Assembly (NCBI GenBank): GCA_017430835.1
Contig: JAFRMD010000065.1
Coordinates: 1 to 43,279 of the forward strand
Reading direction: 5' to 3'
DNA: 43,279 nt
Origin: Methanosphaera sp.
GTDB lineage: Archaea; Methanobacteriota; Methanobacteria; Methanobacteriales; Methanobacteriaceae
This document shows positions 28,882-37,067 of the stretch, in pieces. The notes below the pieces were generated by a model that made no database searches, was not told the origin of the DNA, and saw only the letters and a program-made list of their open reading frames with translations. The position numbers and the translations under genes are program-made. Position 1 is the stretch's first letter; every line of letters begins with the position of its first letter.

Positions 28882-30351
28882 ATGGAAAACAATATTATTA
28901 AAAAGTTTCAAGAAGTGGATTTATTATTAAATAATAATGCTTATTCAGAAATTAAAGCCAGCGCTGATAGTGATTTACTTATTAGAGATCTTATTGATTT
29001 TATGGACAAATATGGTGATAATCAATTTATTATTACCACAAGTACTATTAGAGAATATCAGGAACAAGAGAGAAAACGTATACATGAAGCAATTAAAGAA
29101 AATCCTAAAACAAGACAGATACGTGAAAATCAAGAGACGCCTTATGAAATAACAATGGATGTTACAAATAAATCATATACTGATGGAGATATTAAAGATT
29201 TAAACAAATATTTCAATAACCGTTTTGATAAACTGAAGAAAATAATACAAGAAAATCCTGAATTTAACAAAGTAGATGATATGAAAAATACACAAACAAC
29301 AATAGATAATCTTCATGTAATTGGTATTGTAAATGAGATACATAATACGAAAAATGGTCATAGAATTATCGAAATAGAAGATAAAACAGGTTCTGGAAGT
29401 GTTATTATATTAAAGGATAATGAAAATGCTTTCCAGGATAGTATGACTATTGTTAAAGATGAAGTTATAGGAATAACTGGTAGTAGTAATGGTAATTTAA
29501 TCCGGGCAGATGAGATTGCACATCCTAGTATTCAAAGAAGAATTGTTGATAAGCCTATGGATTTTTCTGCAGTATTTATTTCGGATGTTCATATTGGTAG
29601 TAAACAGTTTAATGAACAATCATTCAATAATTTCATTAAATGGTTAAATGGTAATTATGGTAATGAACAGCAGCAAGATCTTGCAAATGATGTTAAATAT
29701 TTAATTATTGGAGGAGATCTTGTTGATGGTATTGGTGTATATCCTAATCAGGAAAAAGAACTTAAAATTAAGGATATATATGAACAATATGAAGAAGCTG
29801 CAAGATTACTTGGAGACGTAACAGATATTCCAATTTTCATATCTCCTGGAAACCATGATGCTACAAGACTTGCTGAACCGCAGCCTGCTTTAACGGAGAA
29901 ATATGCTAAAGAATTATGTAAACAAAAGAATGTTGAAATGGTAAGTAATCCTTCAATGATTAAATTAGATAATATTAATGTGCAAATTTATCATGGAAGA
30001 AGTTTTGATGATGTTGTAATGGCATTAAATGGTTATACTCATGCTGATACTGATAAAATGATGAAATTATTATTAGAGAAACGTCATTTAGCACCTATTT
30101 ATGGTGAAAGAACACCTCTTGCCAGTGAATTTGAGGATTATATGGTTATGGATGAAGTTCCTGATATTTTACATACAGGACATGTGCATATTAATTCTCA
30201 TGTAAAATATAAAGGGGTTCATATGCTAAATTCTGGAACCTTCCAGGAACAGACCGAATTCCAAAAGATATATAATATTGTGCCAACTTATGGTAAAGTT
30301 CCAGTCATTAGTCATGGGACAATGCAATTGTTAGATTTTACTGTCAATTAA
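28882..30351 (+). CDS. polB: DNA polymerase D small subunit (DP1)
   Basis: A 489-residue subunit of the archaeal family D replicative polymerase, with proofreading 3'-5' exonuclease activity. An N-terminal helical region of about 130 residues and an OB-fold (about 140-220, NLHVIGIVNEIH...) precede a calcineurin-like phosphoesterase domain. Its metal motifs are intact: FISDVHIGS, IIGGDLVDGI, SPGNHDATR, HGRSFDD and TGHVHINSH. An intact site argues for active proofreading. TATA-like sequence lies near 28838-28846. The gene is followed 17 bp later by fucA-like and lies about 3 kb from the putative origin. Confidence 0.95.
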   Translation: MENNIIKKFQEVDLLLNNNAYSEIKASADSDLLIRDLIDFMDKYGDNQFIITTSTIREYQEQERKRIHEAIKENPKTRQIRENQETPYEITMDVTNKSYTDGDIKDLNKYFNNRFDKLKKIIQENPEFNKVDDMKNTQTTIDNLHVIGIVNEIHNTKNGHRIIEIEDKTGSGSVIILKDNENAFQDSMTIVKDEVIGITGSSNGNLIRADEIAHPSIQRRIVDKPMDFSAVFISDVHIGSKQFNEQSFNNFIKWLNGNYGNEQQQDLANDVKYLIIGGDLVDGIGVYPNQEKELKIKDIYEQYEEAARLLGDVTDIPIFISPGNHDATRLAEPQPALTEKYAKELCKQKNVEMVSNPSMIKLDNINVQIYHGRSFDDVVMALNGYTHADTDKMMKLLLEKRHLAPIYGERTPLASEFEDYMVMDEVPDILHTGHVHINSHVKYKGVHMLNSGTFQEQTEFQKIYNIVPTYGKVPVISHGTMQLLDFTVN

Positions 30352-30368
30352 TTATGGAGTGAAATTAT

Positions 30369-30947
30369 ATGGATAATAATATTATTGATAAAATAGTTAA
30401 AACTGCCCATCATATTTATGATAAAGGAATGATAATAGGCAAAGCAGGTAATATTAGTATTATAGACGATACTGGCAAATATATTTATATTACTGCTTCA
30501 GGAACTGATTTTAAAAGTTTATCATATGATGATATTATTAAAGTTAAAATAGATGATTTAAGTTATGAATCAGTTAATAATAAAGTTCCTTCTATGGAAA
30601 CTAATTTACATATTGGCGTTTATATAAATAGGGCTGATGTGAAAAGTGTTATTCATGTTCATTCACCATATGCTACAGGTTTTGCATTTAGTAATAAACA
30701 TTTATATCAACAGGAAGGTTTTGGTGAAATAACAGGTGAATATATTGCAGAAGTTGAATACTTTACTCCAGGTAGTAAAAAATTAGCTAAACATGCAAGT
30801 GATACATTAAAAAATGAGGATTGTGTCTTACTTAAAGACCATGGGGTGATTACTGTTGGTAAAAATATTGATGAAGCTACACTTCTATGCGAATATATAG
30901 AAGGCATAGCTAAAACTCAATATATTACACACGTACTTAATCTTTAA
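30369..30947 (+). CDS. Class II aldolase (L-fuculose-phosphate aldolase-like)
   Basis: A 192-residue zinc aldolase of the FucA/adducin family. Visible are GNISI near 28-32, [11 protein letters not shown], the zinc histidines in [14 protein letters not shown], a Glu-containing QQEGFGEI loop and [11 protein letters not shown] with the third histidine. Archaeal homologs (for example MJ1418) cleave fuculose-1-phosphate-like substrates; in methanogens the enzyme may supply lactaldehyde for coenzyme F420 lactate synthesis (established proposal for that homolog). GGAGTGA precedes the ATG. It is cotranscribed with polB and overlaps the convergent UPF0147 gene by 11 bp. Confidence 0.85.
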   Translation: MDNNIIDKIVKTAHHIYDKGMIIGKAGNISIIDDTGKYIYITASGTDFKSLSYDDIIKVKIDDLSYESVNNKVPSMETNLHIGVYINRADVKSVIHVHSPYATGFAFSNKHLYQQEGFGEITGEYIAEVEYFTPGSKKLAKHASDTLKNEDCVLLKDHGVITVGKNIDEATLLCEYIEGIAKTQYITHVLNL

Positions 30948-31206
30948 CTGCTTCCAATTCACTTAATATGTTCCATATGAGAATTCTTGCATGAATTGGG
31001 ATGTTTGGATCATTACTTATATCATCCAAAATGGATATTACAGTACTTGCTTTAATTGTTGGTTCGTCCCCTTCTTTTGCTAAAAGAGCTGTTGAGTCTT
31101 CAGCGGCTTTTCTAATATTTCTTGGTACACTTGTATCGTTAATTATTTGAGATAAAATTTCGGTACAATTTTCAAATATTTGTTCATTACTCATTATATC
31201 AGACAT
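30937..31206 (-). CDS. UPF0147 family protein
   Basis: An 89-residue all-helical archaeal protein of family UPF0147. The core [20 protein letters not shown] and the [21 protein letters not shown] segment are characteristic HEAT-like helices. Function is unknown but the family is widely conserved in euryarchaea. GGGAG precedes the ATG at 31206; an in-frame ATG four codons later is a weaker alternative. The 3' end overlaps the convergent aldolase gene by 11 bp. Confidence 0.88.
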   Translation of the reverse strand: MSDIMSNEQIFENCTEILSQIINDTSVPRNIRKAAEDSTALLAKEGDEPTIKASTVISILDDISNDPNIPIHARILIWNILSELEAVKD

Positions 31207-31407
31207 AATATTACTCCCTTAAAGTTAAATAAATAATTTGATGTTATAATAAAATTTTTATATTAATATTTTTTCAGTAATCTTGATTATATTATATTAT
31301 TTATGTTAAAAGTAATATAAAAAATAGTTGTATATAAAAAATAAAGTAAAAATGAAATTGATAAAAAACAAGAGAATAGTATAAAAAATAATAAAAAAAG
31401 ACATGCA

Positions 31408-31421
31408 TTGCAAGTGTAAAA
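31408..31421 (+). repeat. ORB-like element outside the main origin cluster
   Basis: CATTGCAAGTGTAAAA (31406-31421) contains the same core as the copies at 33435-33555 and in the same orientation. It sits just downstream of cbiG, about 2 kb from the origin cluster, in an otherwise featureless AT-rich gap (31207-31431). Confidence 0.6.
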
Positions 31422-31431
31422 AAATAATTAA

Positions 31432-32418
31432 TTAAGATATGGAAACGGCTATGGTAACACCATCATAAGCAGTCTTTTTAAATATTAAATGTGCATTTTC
31501 ATCATTGGCGATTAAAGATGATGGTTCACAAACTCCTCTAACACCAAATTGTTTCATTACAAAGTCAGATTTTGAACATTCATCATTTTGATAAGATTTG
31601 ATAGTATCCATAGAAATAATTTTCAATGGTTTATTTAAACGATGAACATTATCAAGGATTCCTTTCTCATTAGCTTTAACATCAGCAGTAGCAAACAAAT
31701 CAATTCTGGATTGCGGAACTTCAAGAATTAAACAAGCTTGACTAATTGCATTTTCAACCTTTGAAGTTTCAATATCTCGTCTTGCACCAATTCCCATAAC
31801 TAATTTTTTAGGTTTTAAAATTACATTATAATTATCAACGGAAGCTTTAATAAAACCTAACGATTCACATATTGAAACATTATAAGAATTATTTACTTCA
31901 TCAGATAATATATAAGAAAATTTTGAAGGTAAAAATAAATCAACTTTAATATTGTTTACTAATGCTTTATTTATATGTTTAATATTTTTAGGATTAAATA
32001 ATTCGAAATAAAAACGTTTAGCAATAGAATCAATACCTATCTTATTATTTACATCAGTAGATGTTGTGATAACCGGAGTAGAATTGATTATGTCTGCAAG
32101 TTTTACTGTCAAATCGTTAGCTCCACCAAAATGACCACTAAGTAAACTAATTACAAAATTTCCATTGTCATCTATTAATATTACAGCAGGATCTGATAAT
32201 TTAGAATTTACATAAGGAGCAATAGCTCTAATCATAATTCCTGAAGCCATTATTCCAATAATGCAATCATAGTTGCTGAATGTTTCTTTTACGGTATCCA
32301 TAACATTTTTATGATATTGAGTAACTTGCAGTACTAAAGGATTATTAATTAAATTATCATATAAAATGTTAGAAATGTTTTTTCCTTGATTTGTTACTGA
32401 TATAATTGCTATTTTCAT
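31432..32418 (-). CDS. cbiG: Cobalt-precorrin-5A hydrolase
   Basis: A 328-residue CbiG that opens the delta-lactone and releases acetaldehyde in anaerobic cobamide synthesis. The N-terminal part (MKIAIISVTNQG; IGIMASGIMIRAIAPYV; DDNGNFVISLLSGHFGGANDLT) and the C-terminal CobE/CbiG domain (LVMGIGARRDIETSKVENAI; FATADVKANEKGI; GVRGVCEPSSLI) are both complete. The ATG at 32418 has GGTG at 32431-32428, 9 nt upstream and next to the cbiB stop. The longer in-frame GTG start at 32430 overlaps that ribosome site and is unlikely. It is an operon with cbiB. Confidence 0.93.
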   Translation of the reverse strand: MKIAIISVTNQGKNISNILYDNLINNPLVLQVTQYHKNVMDTVKETFSNYDCIIGIMASGIMIRAIAPYVNSKLSDPAVILIDDNGNFVISLLSGHFGGANDLTVKLADIINSTPVITTSTDVNNKIGIDSIAKRFYFELFNPKNIKHINKALVNNIKVDLFLPSKFSYILSDEVNNSYNVSICESLGFIKASVDNYNVILKPKKLVMGIGARRDIETSKVENAISQACLILEVPQSRIDLFATADVKANEKGILDNVHRLNKPLKIISMDTIKSYQNDECSKSDFVMKQFGVRGVCEPSSLIANDENAHLIFKKTAYDGVTIAVSIS

Positions 32419-32433
32419 TTTTTTATACACCTT

Positions 32434-33393
32434 CTACATAAATAATAACATTAAGATGAAATAAATAATTATTATTGTTAATATGAAAAGTATGGAAGTT
32501 ACTTTGGTAATCTTGATTGCTTCACTAATTTTTTCTTTGTTTAATTCATCGTTTCCATAGCCTAAGGTATAAACACCTTCTTTAACAAGAGTAATATTTA
32601 ATGCTCCTGCTGTTGCTGCCATAGAATATCCACTATTTGGACTTGGAGTTTTATTAGCAAATTTTTTCATAACATCATAAGATTGTTTATAATCATATCT
32701 TAGAATTAAAGATGATAAAACAACGTAATAACCTGTTATTCGTGCAGGTATATAATTTAAAACATCATCCCATTTAGCAGGATAACGGCCAATATCTATT
32801 AATTCTTCCGTTGTGTATCCAAGCATTGCGTCCATTGTATTTGACACTCTGTATATTATTGCCACACAAATTCCAATAATTATACCAAATATTAAACTGA
32901 AAATTGTTGTATAGAATAATGGTGATATTATACTATCAGTAATATTTTCGGTTAATGTTTCAATTGCTGCAGATGTTATTCGTGATTCAGTTAATTCACT
33001 TGTATCACGACTGACAAGATATGACATTGATTTTCTTGCAATGTTAATATCTTGTGATAGTTCTTTTTGAATCTTTCTTACAGATTCTATAAGAAAATTA
33101 ATGGAAAATGTAGTGGATAATATTAATGCTGCAATTATAATAAAAAGCCATTGGTTTATAAATGCAAATATTATTAGTATTATTAGTGTAATTATTGTGA
33201 ATGTGAAAGTTGTTGTTAAAATGATTAATAGACCTGAAAATTTTGTTTTTGGAAGATAATCTTTAAGTTTTGAGATCATATTTCCCATGTAAATTACAGG
33301 GTGAATTTTATTGGGAACTTCTCCAAGAATCATGTCTATTATTAATGCTATGATTATTATTGATATTCCATAAATTAAAGTTTCATAAATCAT
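32434..33393 (-). CDS. cbiB: Adenosylcobinamide-phosphate synthase
   Basis: A 319-residue membrane protein with about five transmembrane segments that attaches the aminopropanol linker to cobyric acid. Signatures include DMILGEVPNKIHPVIYMGN near the N-terminus, YLVSRDTSELTESRITSAAIE, and ANKTPSPNSGYSMAATAGALN. It is the first gene of a cbiB-cbiG pair transcribed away from the origin. No clear Shine-Dalgarno precedes the ATG; a TATA-like AT run lies close upstream, so the mRNA may be leaderless or nearly so. Confidence 0.92.
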   Translation of the reverse strand: MIYETLIYGISIIIIALIIDMILGEVPNKIHPVIYMGNMISKLKDYLPKTKFSGLLIILTTTFTFTIITLIILIIFAFINQWLFIIIAALILSTTFSINFLIESVRKIQKELSQDINIARKSMSYLVSRDTSELTESRITSAAIETLTENITDSIISPLFYTTIFSLIFGIIIGICVAIIYRVSNTMDAMLGYTTEELIDIGRYPAKWDDVLNYIPARITGYYVVLSSLILRYDYKQSYDVMKKFANKTPSPNSGYSMAATAGALNITLVKEGVYTLGYGNDELNKEKISEAIKITKVTSILFILTIIIIYFILMLLFM

Positions 33394-33434
33394 TAGTTAT
33401 AATTTTATTTTTTAAAGTATATAATAGAGGTACA

Positions 33435-33445
33435 TTGCAAGTGTA
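33435..33445 (+). repeat. ORB-like element L1
   Basis: TTGCAAGTGTA preceded by GAGGTACA. It is the first of the direct array and is exactly 55 bp from L2. Confidence 0.7.
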
Positions 33446-33489
33446 TGTTGATGCTTAAAATTTATGAAAATCAAACAGTTAGACATAAA

Positions 33490-33500
33490 TTGCAAGTGTA
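33490..33500 (+). repeat. ORB-like element L2
   Basis: TTGCAAGTGTA preceded by AGACATAAA; identical core, 55 bp from both L1 and L3. Confidence 0.7.
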
Positions 33501-33544
33501 TTATTCCAATTATTTATTTGATTAAATAATATGAGAGAGATGCG

Positions 33545-33558
33545 TTGCAAGTGTAAAA
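33545..33558 (+). repeat. ORB-like element L3
   Basis: TTGCAAGTGTAAAA with an upstream GAGAGAGATGCG string. Together with R1 it forms an extended inverted repeat flanking the AT-rich core. Confidence 0.75.
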
Positions 33559-33595
33559 ATAACATAAATATTTAAGAGTATATATTAAAGATATA

Positions 33596-33606
33596 TTTCA
33601 ACTGTA
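33596..33606 (+). repeat. Degenerate ORB-like element L4
   Basis: TTTCAACTGTA differs from the core at two positions but keeps the spacing (51 bp after L3). Confidence 0.45.
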
Positions 33607-33647
33607 TGTTAATTTTTATTAAAAAAATATTTAATTATAAAGTTATA

Positions 33648-33658
33648 TTGCAAATGTA
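33648..33658 (+). repeat. ORB-like element L5
   Basis: TTGCAAATGTA has one mismatch to the core. It lies 52 bp after L4, at the edge of the AT-rich stretch. Confidence 0.55.
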
Positions 33659-33659
33659 A

Positions 33660-34020
33660 TTTTCATATTATTAATAATATAAGTAATAATATAATACTTC
33701 TATTTATTTTCGTAATACTTTATTTAGTGTTTTAATAATATAAATAAAAAAGAATTAAAATAAAAAATAAAAAGAAATAATACTTATTTTATATTATAAA
33801 CAGATATACAATTATATTATTTAATATAATATTCAATTATTATTTTATTAATATATTAATATTATATATTATATTTATTATATATTTTATTTATTTAATT
33901 TTCTTTATTTAATATTTTATAATTTGTTATTCATTCTTTAGTATTAAAAAACTATTAAAATTATAATAGATTTCATTTTTGTTTATTTCTTTTAAAATTT
34001 TATAGTTATATTATAAAATT
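33660..34020. other. AT-rich duplex-unwinding region
   Basis: About 360 bp almost without G or C (for example only a handful in 33781-33900), lying between the inverted ORB sets. This is the likely site of strand opening. No ORF or RNA is visible in it. Confidence 0.65.
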
Positions 34021-34021
34021 T

Positions 34022-34032
34022 TACACTTGCAA
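34022..34032 (-). repeat. ORB-like element R1 (inverse)
   Basis: TTTTACACTTGCAATATACG holds the core in inverse orientation. The pyrimidine string CCCTCTCTC follows at 34041-34050, mirroring the purine string of L3. Confidence 0.75.
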
Positions 34033-34093
34033 TATACGTCCCTCTCTCTAAACATATTTATATAACTTAAAATAAAATAATTAATATTAATTT

Positions 34094-34104
34094 TACACTT
34101 GCAA
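34094..34104 (-). repeat. ORB-like element R2 (inverse)
   Basis: TTTTACACTTGCAATATTAT, a perfect inverse core, 72 bp from R1 and 44 bp before the cdc6 start codon, so it could also control cdc6 transcription. Confidence 0.7.
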
Positions 34105-34125
34105 TATTATCATTTCAATTAAAAT

Positions 34126-34136
34126 TATACTTGAAA
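34126..34136 (-). repeat. Degenerate ORB-like element R3 (inverse)
   Basis: TATACTTGAAA, next to the cdc6 ribosome binding site GAGGTC. Binding here would overlap the mRNA start and could autoregulate cdc6. Confidence 0.45.
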
Positions 34137-34147
34137 TAGAGGTCAAA

Positions 34148-35317
34148 ATGATGAACACAAAGAACATATTTGAAGAACTAAAAGAGAAACCATCTATATT
34201 TAAATTAGGTGCAAAACCATATTTGGATCATCGTTTCATACCAGAGACATTACCCCACAGGGATGAAAAAATTAAATCAATAGCACAATACTGGGTAGAA
34301 GCACTTAACAAAATGACACCACCAGACATAACAATATATGGTAAAACAGGAACAGGAAAAACAGCAGTAACATTATACGCTAAAAATCAACTTGAAGAAG
34401 TTGCAGAACGTAATAATTTAAACATAAGAATAGAATATATACGTTGTACTGACTACAACACTGAATATCAAATACTTGCCAAATTATGTCAACAACTTGG
34501 AAAACCGGTTCCATATCGTGGATGGACAAAAGCAGAAGTCGTTAACACATTCAGAAATTTATTTAAAAAGAATGTTTTAGGTGAAGACCTGATATTAATT
34601 GTTATTTTAGACGAAATTGATGTAATACTTAAAAATGATGGAGACAGCATTTTATACACTCTTACACGAACAGGTAATGTATCCATCACATCCATAAGTA
34701 ATTATGTTGACTTTAAACGCTACATTAGTCCAAAAGTAAAAAGCAGCTTAAGAGATAGAGAAATTGTTTTTCCACCATATAATGCAGAACAATTAAAAGA
34801 TATTCTAGATGAACGTTCAAAATTAGCATTTAATGAAGGAACATTATCTGAAGGAGTACTCAGTTTATGTGCGGCACTTGCTGCAAAAGAAGAAGGGGAC
34901 GCAAGATATGCGTTAGACTTACTTAAAACATCTGGTGAAATTGCCGATGAACAACAAACAAACATCGTTAATGAAGCACATGTTAATGAAGCTAAAGAAC
35001 GAATAGAACATAATAAAATAATTGATGTTGTAATGACACTTCCTGTACAACAACAAAAAGTACTTGAAACAATTACTTATCTAACTAAAAAACATGAAGA
35101 AATAACTTCAGGATTATTATATAAGGCATATCAAGATTTGGCAAAAAATGATAAGGTATCTTACAGACGACTTTTTGACTTTATCAACGAATTGGAAATG
35201 TTAGGCTTAATCTCAACAAATACTATTTCAAGGGGAAGAGGAAGAGGAAGAACTAATATTATTACTTTACAATGTGATGCTGATCTTATTGATCAAGCAT
35301 TAGAATATCAAGACTAA
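34148..35317 (+). CDS. cdc6: Orc1/Cdc6 replication initiator
   Basis: A 389-residue AAA+ origin-binding initiator. Walker A is GKTGTGKT (residues 65-72) and Walker B is ILDEIDVIL (about 153-161); a sensor-2 helix includes [12 protein letters not shown]. The C-terminal winged helix (about 300-389) contains [11 protein letters not shown], which fits the DNA-contacting beta-wing. It recognises ORB elements and helps load MCM. ATGs at 34148 and 34151 both follow GAGGTC. It lies beside the repeat cluster, as origin-linked orc1 genes usually do. No second cdc6 copy is in the window. Confidence 0.96.
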   Translation: MMNTKNIFEELKEKPSIFKLGAKPYLDHRFIPETLPHRDEKIKSIAQYWVEALNKMTPPDITIYGKTGTGKTAVTLYAKNQLEEVAERNNLNIRIEYIRCTDYNTEYQILAKLCQQLGKPVPYRGWTKAEVVNTFRNLFKKNVLGEDLILIVILDEIDVILKNDGDSILYTLTRTGNVSITSISNYVDFKRYISPKVKSSLRDREIVFPPYNAEQLKDILDERSKLAFNEGTLSEGVLSLCAALAAKEEGDARYALDLLKTSGEIADEQQTNIVNEAHVNEAKERIEHNKIIDVVMTLPVQQQKVLETITYLTKKHEEITSGLLYKAYQDLAKNDKVSYRRLFDFINELEMLGLISTNTISRGRGRGRTNIITLQCDADLIDQALEYQD

Positions 35318-35352
35318 ATGTTCTCCTTTTTTTCATATCATTTTTTAATTAT

Positions 35353-36282
35353 TTATTTAATTACAGAATCTAATATTGCCATTCTAACTGGAACACCATA
35401 AAATGCTTGTTTAAAATACATGGCATTATCTAATGAATCTACATCAAAGTTTATTTCATCAACTCTTGGTAATGGATGCATTAATATTACATCTGTTTCT
35501 TCCAAGTTAGATTTATTTATAGTATACTGACCTTTCACTTTTAAATATTCTTTAGGATCAGGGAATCTTTCCTTTTGAATACGAGTCATGTATATAACGT
35601 CAACATCTTTAATATTGTCAAATAATGAATTTTGAACCGTGAATTTACATTTTAATTTCTTTAAATCATCAATAATTTCAGGAGGCATCTGTAACTCTTC
35701 AGGAGAAATAAATACAATCTCAACATTAAACATTGCTAAAGCATAAACTAAACTATGAACAGTACGACCATACTTTAAATCTCCAACTAAAGCAATTCTA
35801 AGATTATTCAAGTCACCCCTTGCTCTTTTTATCGTATACAAGTCAAGTAATGTTTGACTTGGATGCTGACCTGCACCATCACCAGCATTGATGACTGGAA
35901 CATCAACAATATCAGATATAAATCTTGCAGCACCTTCCATATCATGTCTTAAAACAATGGCATCAGAATATTGTGCAACTATCTGAGCAGTATCATATAA
36001 AACTTCACCTTTCTGTACACTAGTTCCCTGTTTTTGGCTGAAACCAACAACATTTCCTCCTAACCTTTTCATAGCAGTTTCAAAAGACAATCTTGTACGT
36101 GTTGATGGTTCATAAAACATAACACCCAATAATTTACCATCTTTTTTATGACAAACTTTTTCAGACCTTGCAATAGGTTCCATCTCTTCAGCTAAATTTA
36201 AAATATATTCAACATCACTTTTTTTAAAATCTCTAATTGAAATAATATCAGTTAAATTAAAACTCATATCAAACACATCCAT
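35353..36282 (-). CDS. pyrB: Aspartate carbamoyltransferase catalytic subunit
   Basis: A 309-residue ATCase catalytic chain for the committed step of pyrimidine synthesis. Carbamoyl-phosphate loop [20 protein letters not shown], the [12 protein letters not shown] segment, the [15 protein letters not shown] segment and HPLPRVDEI are intact. Its ATG at 36282 overlaps the stop of the upstream methyltransferase (TAATG), suggesting coupling. An ATG five codons later (36267) is closer to the usual N-terminus and cannot be excluded. The regulatory subunit pyrI is not in the window. Confidence 0.93.
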   Translation of the reverse strand: MDVFDMSFNLTDIISIRDFKKSDVEYILNLAEEMEPIARSEKVCHKKDGKLLGVMFYEPSTRTRLSFETAMKRLGGNVVGFSQKQGTSVQKGEVLYDTAQIVAQYSDAIVLRHDMEGAARFISDIVDVPVINAGDGAGQHPSQTLLDLYTIKRARGDLNNLRIALVGDLKYGRTVHSLVYALAMFNVEIVFISPEELQMPPEIIDDLKKLKCKFTVQNSLFDNIKDVDVIYMTRIQKERFPDPKEYLKVKGQYTINKSNLEETDVILMHPLPRVDEINFDVDSLDNAMYFKQAFYGVPVRMAILDSVIK

Positions 36283-37019
36283 TACATTTTCCTAGCAAAT
36301 GTTATATAACCAGTATGACCCGCCATTCTACTATTAGGTCTGGTCTTATTATTTTTAATTTCAATTTCTCTTACATTACCCTCTTTAACACTAATATTTT
36401 TAAAACCAGCTTTACCAAGAACTTTATTAACTATTTGAAATTGTTCTACATAAGGAGTGTAAACAGCAATAAAACCGCCAGTTTTAAGAATACGATAACT
36501 ATCTTCAATTACATCATATGGACGGGGCAAATCTAAAAAAACTAAATCAACACTATGATCATTCTCTTTGAATCCTTCATTAACATCCTGATTATATAAT
36601 GTAATATTATTAAAACCTACACCATCAATATTTTCTTTAACAAGTTCAACAAAATCTTCTCTAATTTCATAACTAGAAATATGACCCTCAGGACCAATTA
36701 TATTTGCAAAAAATAGGAGACTACTGCCAGCTCCAGTACCAGATTCAACAATTGTACTTCCATAACCAATACCAGTAAATCCAGTAACCAAACCTAAATC
36801 CTGTGGTAAAATGATTGAACAATTTCTCTTCATTAACTCAATATAATCATTAATATTAGGTTCAATCACAGTGTACTTTTTACCAAGATGAGTTTCAAGA
36901 ACATCACCTACTTCAGCATTAACAATATCCTCTTCAGGAATAAGACCCTTTTCTGTATGAAATTCCTTATCATTAACTATATATTTCCTATTTTTACGGT
37001 CAACAAGTATCTTCATCAT
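36282..37019 (-). CDS. trmI: tRNA (adenine-N1)-methyltransferase, TrmI-like
   Basis: A 245-residue class I SAM methyltransferase of the TrmI/Gcd14 family, which makes m1A (archaeal enzymes: A57/A58 of tRNA). An N-terminal beta domain (1 to about 70) precedes the SAM site [19 protein letters not shown] and the catalytic-type [29 protein letters not shown] at the end is characteristic. AGGGATT is just upstream of tandem ATGs (37019, 37016). It forms a transcript with pyrB (1-bp overlap), a pairing without an obvious functional link. Confidence 0.9.
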   Translation of the reverse strand: MMKILVDRKNRKYIVNDKEFHTEKGLIPEEDIVNAEVGDVLETHLGKKYTVIEPNINDYIELMKRNCSIILPQDLGLVTGFTGIGYGSTIVESGTGAGSSLLFFANIIGPEGHISSYEIREDFVELVKENIDGVGFNNITLYNQDVNEGFKENDHSVDLVFLDLPRPYDVIEDSYRILKTGGFIAVYTPYVEQFQIVNKVLGKAGFKNISVKEGNVREIEIKNNKTRPNSRMAGHTGYITFARKM

Positions 37020-37067
37020 AATCCCTTAATAATACTTTAAATTTTAATAATTATTATTGTTTAGCAT

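Larger units (their letters stand above)
33421..34147. other. Putative chromosomal replication origin (oriC)
   Basis: This 754-bp gene-free stretch lies directly upstream of orc1/cdc6. It holds two sets of ORB-like elements in opposite orientation (left: five copies at 33435-33658; right: three copies at 34022-34136) around about 360 bp of nearly pure A+T. Outermost elements of each set are flanked on the far side by purine-rich strings: GAGAGAG (33532-33539) on the left and its complement CTCTCTC (34043-34050) on the right. This matches archaeal origins bound by Orc1/Cdc6. The core resembles the TTACACTTGAAA-like repeats reported for Methanothermobacter. Function is inferred. Confidence 0.8.

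Noticed and set aside
33435..33658. CRISPR-like array
   Set aside because: The regular spacing is suggestive, but the repeat is only about 11-14 bp, intervening sequence is AT-rich without spacer character, inverse copies follow, and no cas genes are present. ORB elements explain it better.
36315..36536. Plus-strand small ORF inside the TrmI-like gene
   Set aside because: Antisense reading of a clearly conserved methyltransferase, without a start signal.
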